From: DCFW01 sp963790715
GTDB taxonomy: Bacteria > Bacteroidota > Bacteroidia > Bacteroidales > Bacteroidaceae
Reading direction: 5' to 3'
DNA length: 64,000 bases
Assembly: GCA_963790715.1 (NCBI GenBank)
Contig: CAWBPN010000018.1
Location: forward strand, 1,116,001 to 1,180,000
Under the pieces are notes generated by a model that did not search any database, was not told where the DNA came from, and saw only the letters and a list, made by a program, of their open reading frames with translations. Below, one piece after another: positions 46,953-55,173 of the stretch (its first letter is position 1; every line of letters starts with the position of its first letter). Both the position numbers and the translations under genes were made by a program.

Positions 46953-49406
46953 ATGAAACATTTGATTATCGGAGGTGTAGCCGGAGGAGCAACTGCTGCT
47001 GCTCGAATTCGTAGAGTGGACGAATTTGCTGAAATCATAGTACTTGAAAAAGGTAAGTATATTTCATACGCTAATTGCGGATTACCTTATTATATTGGAG
47101 GTATTATTACCGAGCGTGAGAAATTGTTTGTGCAGACACCTGCATCGTTCGGCAAAAGATTTAACGTTGATGTAAGAGTGGAAAATGAAGCAACGGCTAT
47201 AGACTCTCAAGCAAAGACGGTCACTGTACGTCGTGCCGACGGATCGACGTATACGGAAACGTATGATAAATTATTGCTATCTCCTGGAGCAGTACCTGTA
47301 AGACCGCAATTAAGTGGAATAGACGGTGAAGGAATATTTACACTTAGGAATGTTGATGACACGGATCGTATAAAGAACTATGTCACATCTCATAAAATAA
47401 CAGATGCAGTTATTGTCGGTGCAGGATTTATCGGTCTTGAAATGGCGGATAATTTACATGGGATAGGTGCTCACATCTCAATTGTCGAGATGGGTAATCA
47501 AGTGATGGCGCCGGTTGATTATTCTATTGCTTCTCATGTGCATCAACATTTGCTTCATAAAGGAGTTTCACTATATCTGGAACAGAGTGTGGAGCATTTC
47601 GAACGGAAGGGTGATAGGATTGAAGTCTTTTTCAAAAGCGGTAAAAGTATAATGACGGACATTGTGATTTTATCAATAGGTGTTCGACCGGAAACTACGC
47701 TTGCTAAAGCTTCCGGAATAAAGATTGGTGAGACTGGTGGCATTTGGGTTGATGAATATCTGGAGACGTCAATAAAAGACATATATGCAGTAGGTGATGC
47801 CATTGAGTATCCTCATCCGTTAACCGGTAAACCTTATTTGAATTTTCTTGCAAATTCGGCAAACCGTCAGGGACGTATTGTTGCAGATAATATGGTATTA
47901 GGTAATGTCACAAAATATGAAGGTGCTATAGCCACATCAATTGCAAAAGTGTTTGACATGACGGTGGCTTCTACCGGATTGGCAGCCAAGCATCTTAAAC
48001 GTATGGGTATTGAATATAAAAGTTCAACTACGCATTCTGCATCACATGCCGGTTATTATCCTGACGCGTTGATGCTTACGATCAAACTTACATTCGATCC
48101 GCATAACGGCAAATTGTACGGAGCGCAAATTGTTGGATACGATGGAGTAGACAAACGTATAGATCAAATAGCTTTGCTAATTAAAAACGGAGGTACCGTT
48201 TATGATCTGATGAAAGTGGAACATGCTTATGCCCCGCCGTTTTCATCGGCTAAGGATCCGATAGCTATTGCCGGTTATGTGGCTAACAATATAATCAATG
48301 GCACTATGCCTATTGTCACTTGGAGGGACGTCGCAGAAGCAGATCGTAATAGTGTATTGTTGCTTGATGTGCGCACTTCCGCTGAATATTCATTCGGCAC
48401 TATATCCGGAGCAATAAACATTCCGCTTGACGATTTGCGGGACAGGATAAAAGAAATACCTGCTGATAAAGAAATTTACGTATTTTGTGCAGTGGGATTA
48501 CGCGGATATTTGGCTTTAAAGATTCTTACAGCTCACGGATTTAAAAATGTGAAGAACCTATCTGGAGGATACAAAACATATTCTACAGCTGTTGCTCCGA
48601 TAAAAGAAAATATAGTAAAGATTGAGCCTGATGATAAAAAAAATATTAACATAGATACACAAAACATAACACAAGAAATGAAAGTAATAAAAATAAATGC
48701 ATGCGGCTTGCAATGTCCGGGCCCGATTATGAAAGTAAAACAAGCCATTGATTCGATAAACGACGGAGAGCGTGTTGAAGTAGAGGCAACAGATGCCGGA
48801 TTCGCACGTGACGCACAAGCATGGTGCAGTACCACAGGCAATAAACTCATATCAAACATAGAGAATAAAGGCAAATTTACCGTTGTTATTGAAAAGAGCA
48901 CGGCAAAAGCTTGTAATGTAGTCACTTCATGTGATGGCAGAGCAAAGACTTTAATCATGTTCAGCGATGATTTGGATAAAGCGTTGGCAACATTCGTACT
49001 TGCCAACGGAGCGGCAGCAACCGGTCAAAAGACCACTATCTTTTTTACTTTCTGGGGACTGAACGTAATAAAAAAAGTGTCTAAGCCGAAAGTGAAAAAA
49101 GATATATTCGGTAAGATGTTTGGCATGATGTTGCCGTCCAATTCGCTAAAACTGCATCTGTCAAGAATGAGTATGTTCGGAATAGGAGATAAATTGATGC
49201 GGCATATTATGAAGAAAAAAGGCATTGAGTCACTTGAAACATTGCGTCAGCAAGCCCTTGATAACGGCGTTGAATTCATTGCATGCCAAATGTCAATGGA
49301 TATGATGGGCGTAAAACGTGAAGAACTTTTGGATGATGTGACAGTAGGAGGCGTTGCAACCTATATGGAACGTGCGGATAAAGCTAATATGAATTTATTT
49401 ATTTAG
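46953..49406 (+). CDS. CoA-disulfide-reductase-like flavoprotein fused to rhodanese, TusA and DsrE domains
   Basis: Cytoplasmic 817-residue fusion for thiol or persulfide chemistry. Residues 1-450 are a pyridine-nucleotide-disulfide oxidoreductase: FAD motif IIGGVAGGATAAARIRR, single redox cysteine C42 in SYANCGLPYYIG (CoADR type, no CxxxxC), NAD(P) motif AVIVGAGFIGLEMA and AVGDAIEYPH. Residues about 465-545 are a rhodanese with C512 in FCAVGLRGY. After a linker comes TusA (about 575-645) with the CPGP motif (C588). The last 165 residues are DsrE/F-like (LIMFSDDLDKALATFVLANGAAATG). The combination suggests sulfur from polysulfide or CoA persulfide is passed along cysteines within one chain. 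It is next to a YeiH transporter and near thioredoxin and MarR genes. Confidence 0.9.
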   Translation: MKHLIIGGVAGGATAAARIRRVDEFAEIIVLEKGKYISYANCGLPYYIGGIITEREKLFVQTPASFGKRFNVDVRVENEATAIDSQAKTVTVRRADGSTYTETYDKLLLSPGAVPVRPQLSGIDGEGIFTLRNVDDTDRIKNYVTSHKITDAVIVGAGFIGLEMADNLHGIGAHISIVEMGNQVMAPVDYSIASHVHQHLLHKGVSLYLEQSVEHFERKGDRIEVFFKSGKSIMTDIVILSIGVRPETTLAKASGIKIGETGGIWVDEYLETSIKDIYAVGDAIEYPHPLTGKPYLNFLANSANRQGRIVADNMVLGNVTKYEGAIATSIAKVFDMTVASTGLAAKHLKRMGIEYKSSTTHSASHAGYYPDALMLTIKLTFDPHNGKLYGAQIVGYDGVDKRIDQIALLIKNGGTVYDLMKVEHAYAPPFSSAKDPIAIAGYVANNIINGTMPIVTWRDVAEADRNSVLLLDVRTSAEYSFGTISGAINIPLDDLRDRIKEIPADKEIYVFCAVGLRGYLALKILTAHGFKNVKNLSGGYKTYSTAVAPIKENIVKIEPDDKKNINIDTQNITQEMKVIKINACGLQCPGPIMKVKQAIDSINDGERVEVEATDAGFARDAQAWCSTTGNKLISNIENKGKFTVVIEKSTAKACNVVTSCDGRAKTLIMFSDDLDKALATFVLANGAAATGQKTTIFFTFWGLNVIKKVSKPKVKKDIFGKMFGMMLPSNSLKLHLSRMSMFGIGDKLMRHIMKKKGIESLETLRQQALDNGVEFIACQMSMDMMGVKREELLDDVTVGGVATYMERADKANMNLFI

Positions 49407-49471
49407 CTATATTATAACTTCAACTTATAAGCCATAATTATAATGTATAAGCGAGCTGTGCATTAAACCGC

Positions 49472-49479
49472 TACCTTTG
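49472..49479 (+). promoter_or_regulatory. -7 element upstream of the YeiH-family gene
   Basis: TACCTTTG, 31 nt before the ATG at 49511. The -33 position has no good TTG. Just upstream is CTTATAAG-type palindromic sequence (about 49425-49452) that could be a LysR target. Confidence 0.4.
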
Positions 49480-49510
49480 TTACCTCAATAATTAAGTAAC
49501 AAAGATAACA

Positions 49511-50554
49511 ATGGTATTAAGTGAAAAAAGAGGCAGTATGCTTCATGGTGTGTTGCTAATCACCCTATTTTCATGTGCCGCTTTTTATATCGGCGACATG
49601 AAATTCGTTAAAAGCATTTCGTTCAGTCCGATGATTGTTGGCATCCTTTTGGGTATGTTATATGCAAACAGCCTTCGTAATAACTTACCTGAAACATGGG
49701 TACCCGGTATTCAGTTTTGCTCAAAGCGTATATTGCGTTTAGGTGTCATTCTGTATGGATTCAAATTGACATTTCAGGATGTAACAGCTGTTGGCATACC
49801 GGCAATTATCGTTGACGCCATAATAGTTACCGTAACTATTTGCGGAGGTGTATTGGTAGGTCGTCTTCTGAAAATGGACAGAGGAATAGCTCTTCTAACA
49901 TCTGTCGGAAGCGGAGTATGCGGCGCGGCAGCAATACTTGGGGCTGAGTCAGCAATTAAAATCAAACCGTATAAAACAGCAGTGGCAGTATCAACGGTTA
50001 TTATTTTCGGAACTCTGTCGATGTTCCTTTATCCTATATTGTATCACAGCGGCGTATTTAATCTTCCCACGAATGAAATGGGAATATTCACCGGCTCAAC
50101 AATACATGAAGTGGCGCACGTTGTAGGAGCAGGAAATGCCATGAGCAAGGAAATTTCCAACTTTGCCATAATAGTAAAGATGATTCGTGTGATGATGTTG
50201 GTTCCGGTACTGTTGGTTATAAGCTATTCAGTTTCCCGCGCAGCAGCAAAGCATGGAGAGGAAGCCGTAGGTGGGAGAAAGATTTCAATCCCATGGTTCG
50301 CAGTTCTGTTTCTTGTCGTAATAGGCTTCAATTCTTTCAATTTGTTACCTGCCGGTATGGTATCATTTATTAATGCTTTCGACACCTTTTTACTTACAAT
50401 GGCGATGACTGCATTGGGAGCTGAAACCAGCATCGATAAATTCCGCAAAGCCGGTTTCAAGCCTTTCCTGTTAGCTTTAATATTATATGTATGGTTAATC
50501 GGAGGCGGATATTGTTTGGCAAAATATCTTGTTCCATATTTGTTGAATCTATGA
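49511..50554 (+). CDS. YeiH/UPF0324-family membrane transporter (putative sulfate/sulfonate exporter)
   Basis: Polytopic inner-membrane protein of 347 residues with about ten hydrophobic segments, beginning GVLLITLFSCAAFYIGDM and ending with LLALILYVWLIGGGYCLAKYLV. Conserved family landmarks are FCSKRILRLGVILYGFKLTFQDV, LLTSVGSGVCGAAAILGAESAIK and TGSTIHEVAHVVGAGNAMS. Members are annotated as putative sulfate exporters, and in enterobacteria yeiH neighbours the LysR gene yeiE. Here too a LysR gene follows convergently. Together with the sulfur-transfer fusion upstream (105 nt), this suggests export of an inorganic or organic sulfur oxyanion; the substrate is not proven. Confidence 0.85.
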   Translation: MVLSEKRGSMLHGVLLITLFSCAAFYIGDMKFVKSISFSPMIVGILLGMLYANSLRNNLPETWVPGIQFCSKRILRLGVILYGFKLTFQDVTAVGIPAIIVDAIIVTVTICGGVLVGRLLKMDRGIALLTSVGSGVCGAAAILGAESAIKIKPYKTAVAVSTVIIFGTLSMFLYPILYHSGVFNLPTNEMGIFTGSTIHEVAHVVGAGNAMSKEISNFAIIVKMIRVMMLVPVLLVISYSVSRAAAKHGEEAVGGRKISIPWFAVLFLVVIGFNSFNLLPAGMVSFINAFDTFLLTMAMTALGAETSIDKFRKAGFKPFLLALILYVWLIGGGYCLAKYLVPYLLNL

Positions 50555-50563
50555 TATAGAAAA

Positions 50564-50597
50564 ACAATTATAAGTTATAGTTTTCTTATAAAGTTGT
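50564..50597. terminator. Imperfect hairpin between the convergent YeiH and LysR genes
   Basis: ACAATTATAAG at 50564-50574 pairs with CTTATAAAGTTGT at 50585-50597, with a 2-nt bulge. It overlaps the LysR stop and could end transcription from either side. Confidence 0.35.
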
Positions 50598-51473
50598 ATT
50601 TAGAAATCGCATAAAGAGAGCCGGCAATCCTTTGTTGTCGCCTCTCTTTTGCACAAAGTTGAATTGTCGTTCCATTTTTAAATCATTAATTTCTATCACT
50701 TTAAATTTACCAGCCAACAAATCCTCGCTTACCGAGCGTACCGATACTATTCCCATACAATCGGAGTGCTCAAGAAAAAGCTTAATACTTTCGGTACTTC
50801 CTAAATATATCATCACATTCATTGATGACAGTTTCAAATTATGCCTGGCTAATTCCTTAATGATAACATCCAACGTTCCTGACCCGCGTTCTCTGAGAGC
50901 CAATGGAACATGCTGAAACTCATCAATACTGATTTCATCTTTCTTTGCTAATTTGTTATTTATATGTACAATGGAAACAAGTTCGTCTTTAATAAACAAT
51001 GTATATTTCAGTTGCGGCTGTCGTATCACACCTTCTACCAATCCTATGTCAATTTTTCCTGTCTGAAGAGCCTCTTCAATTTCCCGTGAATTACCGTTCA
51101 GCATTGATGTTGATATGTCAGGGTAAGCCGTTATGAATTTAGCCAAGTATGTAGGTAGCAGGTATTGTGCGATAGTAGTACTTGCTCCTATTCTCAATTC
51201 TCCGCTATATTTTTTACGCAAAGAATTCATCTCATAATCCAACCGTTTGTAATTGTCAAATATATCTTCGCAGCGGTCAAGCAAAAGTTGTCCGGCTTTA
51301 GTCAGGGATATTTTATTGCCCATACGGTTGAACAGCGATACCTGAAATTCAGCTTCAAGCTCCTGAATATGTTTGCTGATAGCAGGTTGGCTTATGAACA
51401 ATTCTTGTGAAGCCCTAGTAAAACTAAGGTTTAAAGCGACACTTCTAAATACTTTTAATCTGAAATCCATCAT
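50586..51473 (-). CDS. LysR-family transcriptional regulator
   Basis: Regulator of 295 residues. The N-terminal winged helix-turn-helix is DFRLKVFRSVALNLSFTRASQELFISQPAISKHIQELEAEF (shown in two parts: residues 3-23 and 24-44), followed by the linker helix (LLLDRCEDIFDNYKRLDYEM) and a periplasmic-binding-protein-like effector domain (GELRIGASTTIAQYLLP, GKIDIGLVEG, LALRERGSGT). It resembles CysB/YeiE-like members that bind small sulfur or nitrogen metabolites. Convergent position next to a YeiH gene suggests it controls that transporter. The start may be either of two adjacent methionines. Confidence 0.9.
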   Translation of the reverse strand: MMDFRLKVFRSVALNLSFTRASQELFISQPAISKHIQELEAEFQVSLFNRMGNKISLTKAGQLLLDRCEDIFDNYKRLDYEMNSLRKKYSGELRIGASTTIAQYLLPTYLAKFITAYPDISTSMLNGNSREIEEALQTGKIDIGLVEGVIRQPQLKYTLFIKDELVSIVHINNKLAKKDEISIDEFQHVPLALRERGSGTLDVIIKELARHNLKLSSMNVMIYLGSTESIKLFLEHSDCMGIVSVRSVSEDLLAGKFKVIEINDLKMERQFNFVQKRGDNKGLPALFMRFLNTTL

Positions 51474-51514
51474 ATTATATAAAACGTAGTAATTCTTATT
51501 TTATTATCTTAAAT

Positions 51515-51553
51515 GAAAAAAGCTCTTCACGTTAATCACAACGGGAGGAGCTT
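51515..51553 (-). terminator. Intrinsic terminator of the fimbrillin-like array
   Basis: On the minus strand, AAGCTCCTC pairs with GAAGAGCTT (one mismatch) and is followed directly by TTTT. It lies about 110 nt after the stop of the last array gene, so it would end minus-strand transcription of the array before the lysR gene. Confidence 0.55.
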
Positions 51554-51555
51554 AT

Positions 51556-51589
51556 AAAGCGATATGTAGTTTGTAATTAATATCGCTTT
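51556..51589 (-). terminator. Second hairpin after the array
   Basis: AAAGCGATAT at 51556-51565 pairs perfectly with ATATCGCTTT at 51580-51589 around a 14-nt loop. On the minus strand it comes just before the T-tract terminator, making a tandem pair. Confidence 0.5.
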
Positions 51590-51590
51590 T

Positions 51591-51612
51591 AAAACGATTC
51601 TAAAACGATTCT
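51591..51612. repeat. Two tandem 11-bp repeats
   Basis: AAAACGATTCT occurs twice without a gap (51591-51601 and 51602-51612), directly beside the hairpin downstream of the array. Confidence 0.6.
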
Positions 51613-51663
51613 AAAAAATATCTTTTTACAGTTTTATCCATTACTTCTTATTTTAATTAATCT

Positions 51664-53283
51664 CTAAAATGCTATTGCCGGTCGCACTTGCCCTCCATAT
51701 ATAGAACTTGCTATATCACCTTCTTGTGTAAATGGGTGATTTTTATCAGCACCATTTATTAGAGCGTCATACCCTGTGTCGCTATGTTCGTAAAATTCGA
51801 ATATATATACGTAATTTGCACTTACTTCAGAACTACTCCAGAACCAGCTGTTACTACAATTTTTAATGGTGCCGTCATAATAAAAGAGCTCACTTCCACT
51901 AACTTTATTCAAATAGCTGTTAATTGAATTAAGTGTAATTGTTGCTTGGCCTCCCCATATTGTCATACCGGTGCTTCTTCCTCCTAATGTAACCGCAATT
52001 TGATACCATTGGCCACAACTCGGCAAGAACCATCCGCTTGAACTTCTTGGTGCTGTAACACCATAATTTAATGCATAGTAGAAAGCCGGATAATTATTCG
52101 TAGAGAGTGGGGCATACGTGTCTTTTATTTTTTCTGTGTGCAAATAGCCATCCATATCTTCTGTACAATTTGTATCCGTATCATTTGTGATAGGAGTATC
52201 CACATCATAAGTTCCCCATTCAACAGTCTTTACGGCATCTTTCACCGCCAGTGCATAACCGTGAGTCCAACCGTGACTTTGATCTGTGCTGCTGGTGGCA
52301 TTACTGAATATTACGCCTATGGGAGTCGCATTTGAATGATCAGCTAACGTTCCCCAACTACCGTCACTGAAATAATAATCCCCTGTATTGACGTATGGTA
52401 CTGAGATATTATAATCATACTCACAACCTCCAGCCAAGATCGTAGATATTGAAGGCTTATAATAATATGTAGTGCCGTTTGCAGTTTTTATGGTAATAAA
52501 CTGTTTCCCATTCATATCTTGTGGAATGACTAATGCAGAGTATGTTGTCGTATAAGTTGATGAAGTTGTTTGATACGGAGTAATGTATCCGGTTGTTGTG
52601 GAAGCAGTTATTGATCCGTAACTGCTTACCGTTCCCGACAAAATTATAGGAGTGATTGACGTACCTATTGTTATTGAAGATATATCGGAGGAAGTCATCA
52701 AACCGTTGGCTTTTATTATATTTATCACAACTTTTGCCGTTTCATGATTGAATTTCAAAGTTTTACTTCCATCATATGACAATGTACTCGTTGAATAAAG
52801 TAAATCGCTACTGTTATAATTTGATTCCGTTGATTGATCGCTATTTACAGACCAAGTTGTTGGTAATGAAGTACTATATGGATACCACGAAGTAACAGAA
52901 ACATCATTTTTGTTTGCCCAATAAAAAGGAGAAGAAGAAGTTATATTTCCACTTCCATCAACTGTATATTGTTTTGTTGTACCACATTGTTGTACAGCAA
53001 TGCTTGCACCATTCGGCCAATAGCCGTCGGCTGTGGAAGTTCGAGTCATTTTGCTTACATTTAATGTTATTCCTTTTGCCGGTTCTGCTGCACGGACGAT
53101 CAAGTTGGTGTCTGAATGCTTTGAAGCATCAACCACTGCGCGAGTTTGCGTACGGTTGCAAATCTCTGCACTGAACAACATTGGTTCGCTTTTTCCTCCA
53201 TTGCTGGCATCCTCGGCACATCCGCAAAACATTGCAGATATACTAAAACAAAATAACACTACTATATAAACTCTATTCTTCAT
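51664..53283 (-). CDS. Array lipoprotein 1: fimbrillin-like N-terminus, divergent DUF1566/lectin-like C-terminus
   Basis: Last gene of the array in transcription order, 539 residues. Leader MKNRVYIVVLFCFSISAMFC with the lipidated cysteine in CGCAEDASNGG; the acidic residues right after it resemble the Bacteroidetes surface-export signal. Residues about 30-320 are fimbrillin-like (MTRTSTADGYWPNGASIAVQ, SPFYWANKNDVSVTSWYPYS, HETAKVVINIIKANG, ALVIPQDMNGKQFITI). The C-terminal region runs from PIGVIFSNATSS and HGWTHGYALAVKDA to SSGWFLPSCGQWYQ, FWSSSEVSANYVYIF and ends QVRPAIAF. This last part is the most divergent in the array: it lacks the usual aromatic WW after GQ and has a longer insert. Function is probably surface adhesion or ligand binding; this is inferred. 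Confidence 0.75.
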   Translation of the reverse strand: MKNRVYIVVLFCFSISAMFCGCAEDASNGGKSEPMLFSAEICNRTQTRAVVDASKHSDTNLIVRAAEPAKGITLNVSKMTRTSTADGYWPNGASIAVQQCGTTKQYTVDGSGNITSSSPFYWANKNDVSVTSWYPYSTSLPTTWSVNSDQSTESNYNSSDLLYSTSTLSYDGSKTLKFNHETAKVVINIIKANGLMTSSDISSITIGTSITPIILSGTVSSYGSITASTTTGYITPYQTTSSTYTTTYSALVIPQDMNGKQFITIKTANGTTYYYKPSISTILAGGCEYDYNISVPYVNTGDYYFSDGSWGTLADHSNATPIGVIFSNATSSTDQSHGWTHGYALAVKDAVKTVEWGTYDVDTPITNDTDTNCTEDMDGYLHTEKIKDTYAPLSTNNYPAFYYALNYGVTAPRSSSGWFLPSCGQWYQIAVTLGGRSTGMTIWGGQATITLNSINSYLNKVSGSELFYYDGTIKNCSNSWFWSSSEVSANYVYIFEFYEHSDTGYDALINGADKNHPFTQEGDIASSIYGGQVRPAIAF

Positions 53284-53519
53284 CTCTATTATTTATATCT
53301 CTTATATTAATTTATCTATACATTTCTATATTTATTATTGTATTATACATCATGCCTTACTCTTTTCTGCAAAATAATTACATCAATATGATAGCTACTT
53401 TGTAAAGTGTCAATTCTTCAGATAATGACATTAGCTATATTTTTATTCTTTAATTTATTTATTTTTATTTTCTCCTATATTTTTGCCTTAAATAGATAAA
53501 TATATAAATTGATAAATAG
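53284..53519. other. Spacer between array genes 1 and 2
   Basis: At 236 bp this is the longest spacer in the array (others are 51-106 bp). It is very AT-rich, with no gene and no clear promoter. It may be where a separate transcript for array gene 1 starts. Confidence 0.4.
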
Positions 53520-55100
53520 TTAAAAAGCCAAGACCGCCCGCAAATAGGTGCTATTGTCCTTATTGTAGTAATCAAGACGGACGTACGACGAATCGAAGTA
53601 GACTATGCCTGCGTAGAGGCTATTATACTCGGACGACGACCAATACCAATTATTGCTGTTTAATGCAGTTCCTCCTACAGCAGTAAAACAACTATTCACA
53701 TTACTTGTTGCGGTGGAAGTACTAACACCCCAAGATGCATTTGCTGTTGAATTTTGATTAGATGCCATATCTACTTTCCCTAAATTTGTCATTATATCCC
53801 ACCATTGTCCCATGCTTGGCAAATACCATCCGCTACTGTTTGCAGGAGCTGCAACCGTGCTTGAATAATTCTTTGCTGCCTGAAAGGTAGGATATGCGCT
53901 GTTTGCCATTCCGTATGTGAATGTGCCTACGTAACCACTGCTCAAATCATTGTAATATGCACTTTCTGTCTGACGATCGGTTAAAGAGGTCGTGCCTGGG
54001 TAAGGCCCCCATGTATAAGTACTGCTGCTCACATCTTTCAATGCTATTGCATAATAATGATAACCTTTTGCTTGTTCTTCCGGACCTATTCTGTTTGAAA
54101 AGACAACTGCTATTGCCGTTCTTCCTGACGGAATGGGTAATGTACTTGTCGTTCCATCGTCCAATAAATAAGTTATTGGAATATTTGCGCTTGGTACAGT
54201 CACATTATAATCATACTCATAACCTCCTTGAAGCACTGTGCTGCTTTTCGGCTTATAACAATAGGTATTTGACCCTACCGTTACATTTATGAATTGTTTG
54301 CCGTTCATATCCTGGGGTATCACCAATGCGGTGTATGTGGCAGCATCCGATGCAGATGCAGGAGTTGATTGTTGATATGGTGTGATGCTACCGGTGCTTG
54401 CTACTGTTGCCGTTATTGCACCGCTGCTTCCTACATTTCCACTTAAGCTTATCGGTGTGCTCGTTGCACCTATCGTTACGGATTTCACACTTGACGCACT
54501 TGTAACATCATTTGCTTTTACGATGTTTATAACTACTTTCGCAGTTTCATGGGTGTATTGCAACTTATTGTTGTTGCCACCTCCGTATGTTAAAGTATTT
54601 GACGCATATAGTAAATCGCTTGCGCCATAATCCATTTCATTCGATGTCGACTGGTCGCTCTTTACCAGCCAAGTTGTTGGCAATGAAGCACTATATGGAA
54701 ACCAAGAAGTGACTGAAACATTATTTTTGTTAGCCCAATAAAAAGGTGAAGAAGAAGTTATATTTCCACTGCCGTCAACGGTATATTGTTTTGTCGTGCC
54801 ACTTTGCTGTACAGCAATGCTTGCACCGTTAGGCCAATAGCCGTCGGCTGTGGAAGTACGAGTCATTTTGTTTACATTTAATGTTATTCCTTTTGCCGGT
54901 TCGGCTGCATGGACGATCAAGTTTGTGCCGGAGTGCTTTGAAGTATAAACAGCTGCACGCGTTTGCGTACGTTTGCAAATCTCTGCACTGAACAACATTG
55001 GTTCGCTTTTTCCTCCATTGCTCGCATCCTCAGCACATCCACAAAATATTGCAGATATGCTCAAACAAAATAACATTATTATAAAAACTCTACTTCTCAT
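53520..55100 (-). CDS. Array lipoprotein 2: fimbrillin-like with DUF1566/lectin-like C-terminus (type A)
   Basis: Surface lipoprotein of 526 residues (MRSRVFIIMLFCLSISAIFC, then GCAEDASNGG). The fimbrillin-like part includes KSDQSTSNEMDYGASDLLYA, YTHETAKVVINIVKANDV and INVTVGSNTYCYKPKSSTVL, nearly identical to array genes 5 and 7. The C-terminal part is type A: AIAVVFSNRIGPEEQAKGYH, SSGWYLPSMGQWWDIMTNLG, WYWSSSEYNSLYAGIVYF and a final YLRAVLAF. The last 40 codons, from TGGTCGTCGTCC onward (near 53640 down to 53523), are richer in C/G third positions than the rest of the gene and alternate conserved with Y/N/S/D codons, much like the variable region of a retroelement target. Confidence 0.78.
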   Translation of the reverse strand: MRSRVFIIMLFCLSISAIFCGCAEDASNGGKSEPMLFSAEICKRTQTRAAVYTSKHSGTNLIVHAAEPAKGITLNVNKMTRTSTADGYWPNGASIAVQQSGTTKQYTVDGSGNITSSSPFYWANKNNVSVTSWFPYSASLPTTWLVKSDQSTSNEMDYGASDLLYASNTLTYGGGNNNKLQYTHETAKVVINIVKANDVTSASSVKSVTIGATSTPISLSGNVGSSGAITATVASTGSITPYQQSTPASASDAATYTALVIPQDMNGKQFINVTVGSNTYCYKPKSSTVLQGGYEYDYNVTVPSANIPITYLLDDGTTSTLPIPSGRTAIAVVFSNRIGPEEQAKGYHYYAIALKDVSSSTYTWGPYPGTTSLTDRQTESAYYNDLSSGYVGTFTYGMANSAYPTFQAAKNYSSTVAAPANSSGWYLPSMGQWWDIMTNLGKVDMASNQNSTANASWGVSTSTATSNVNSCFTAVGGTALNSNNWYWSSSEYNSLYAGIVYFDSSYVRLDYYNKDNSTYLRAVLAF

Positions 55101-55173
55101 TTATTTACTTTACAACTTTTATTGCTACTCTTTTATAATTATTTGTTATACATTTACGTATACTGTTTTTATC

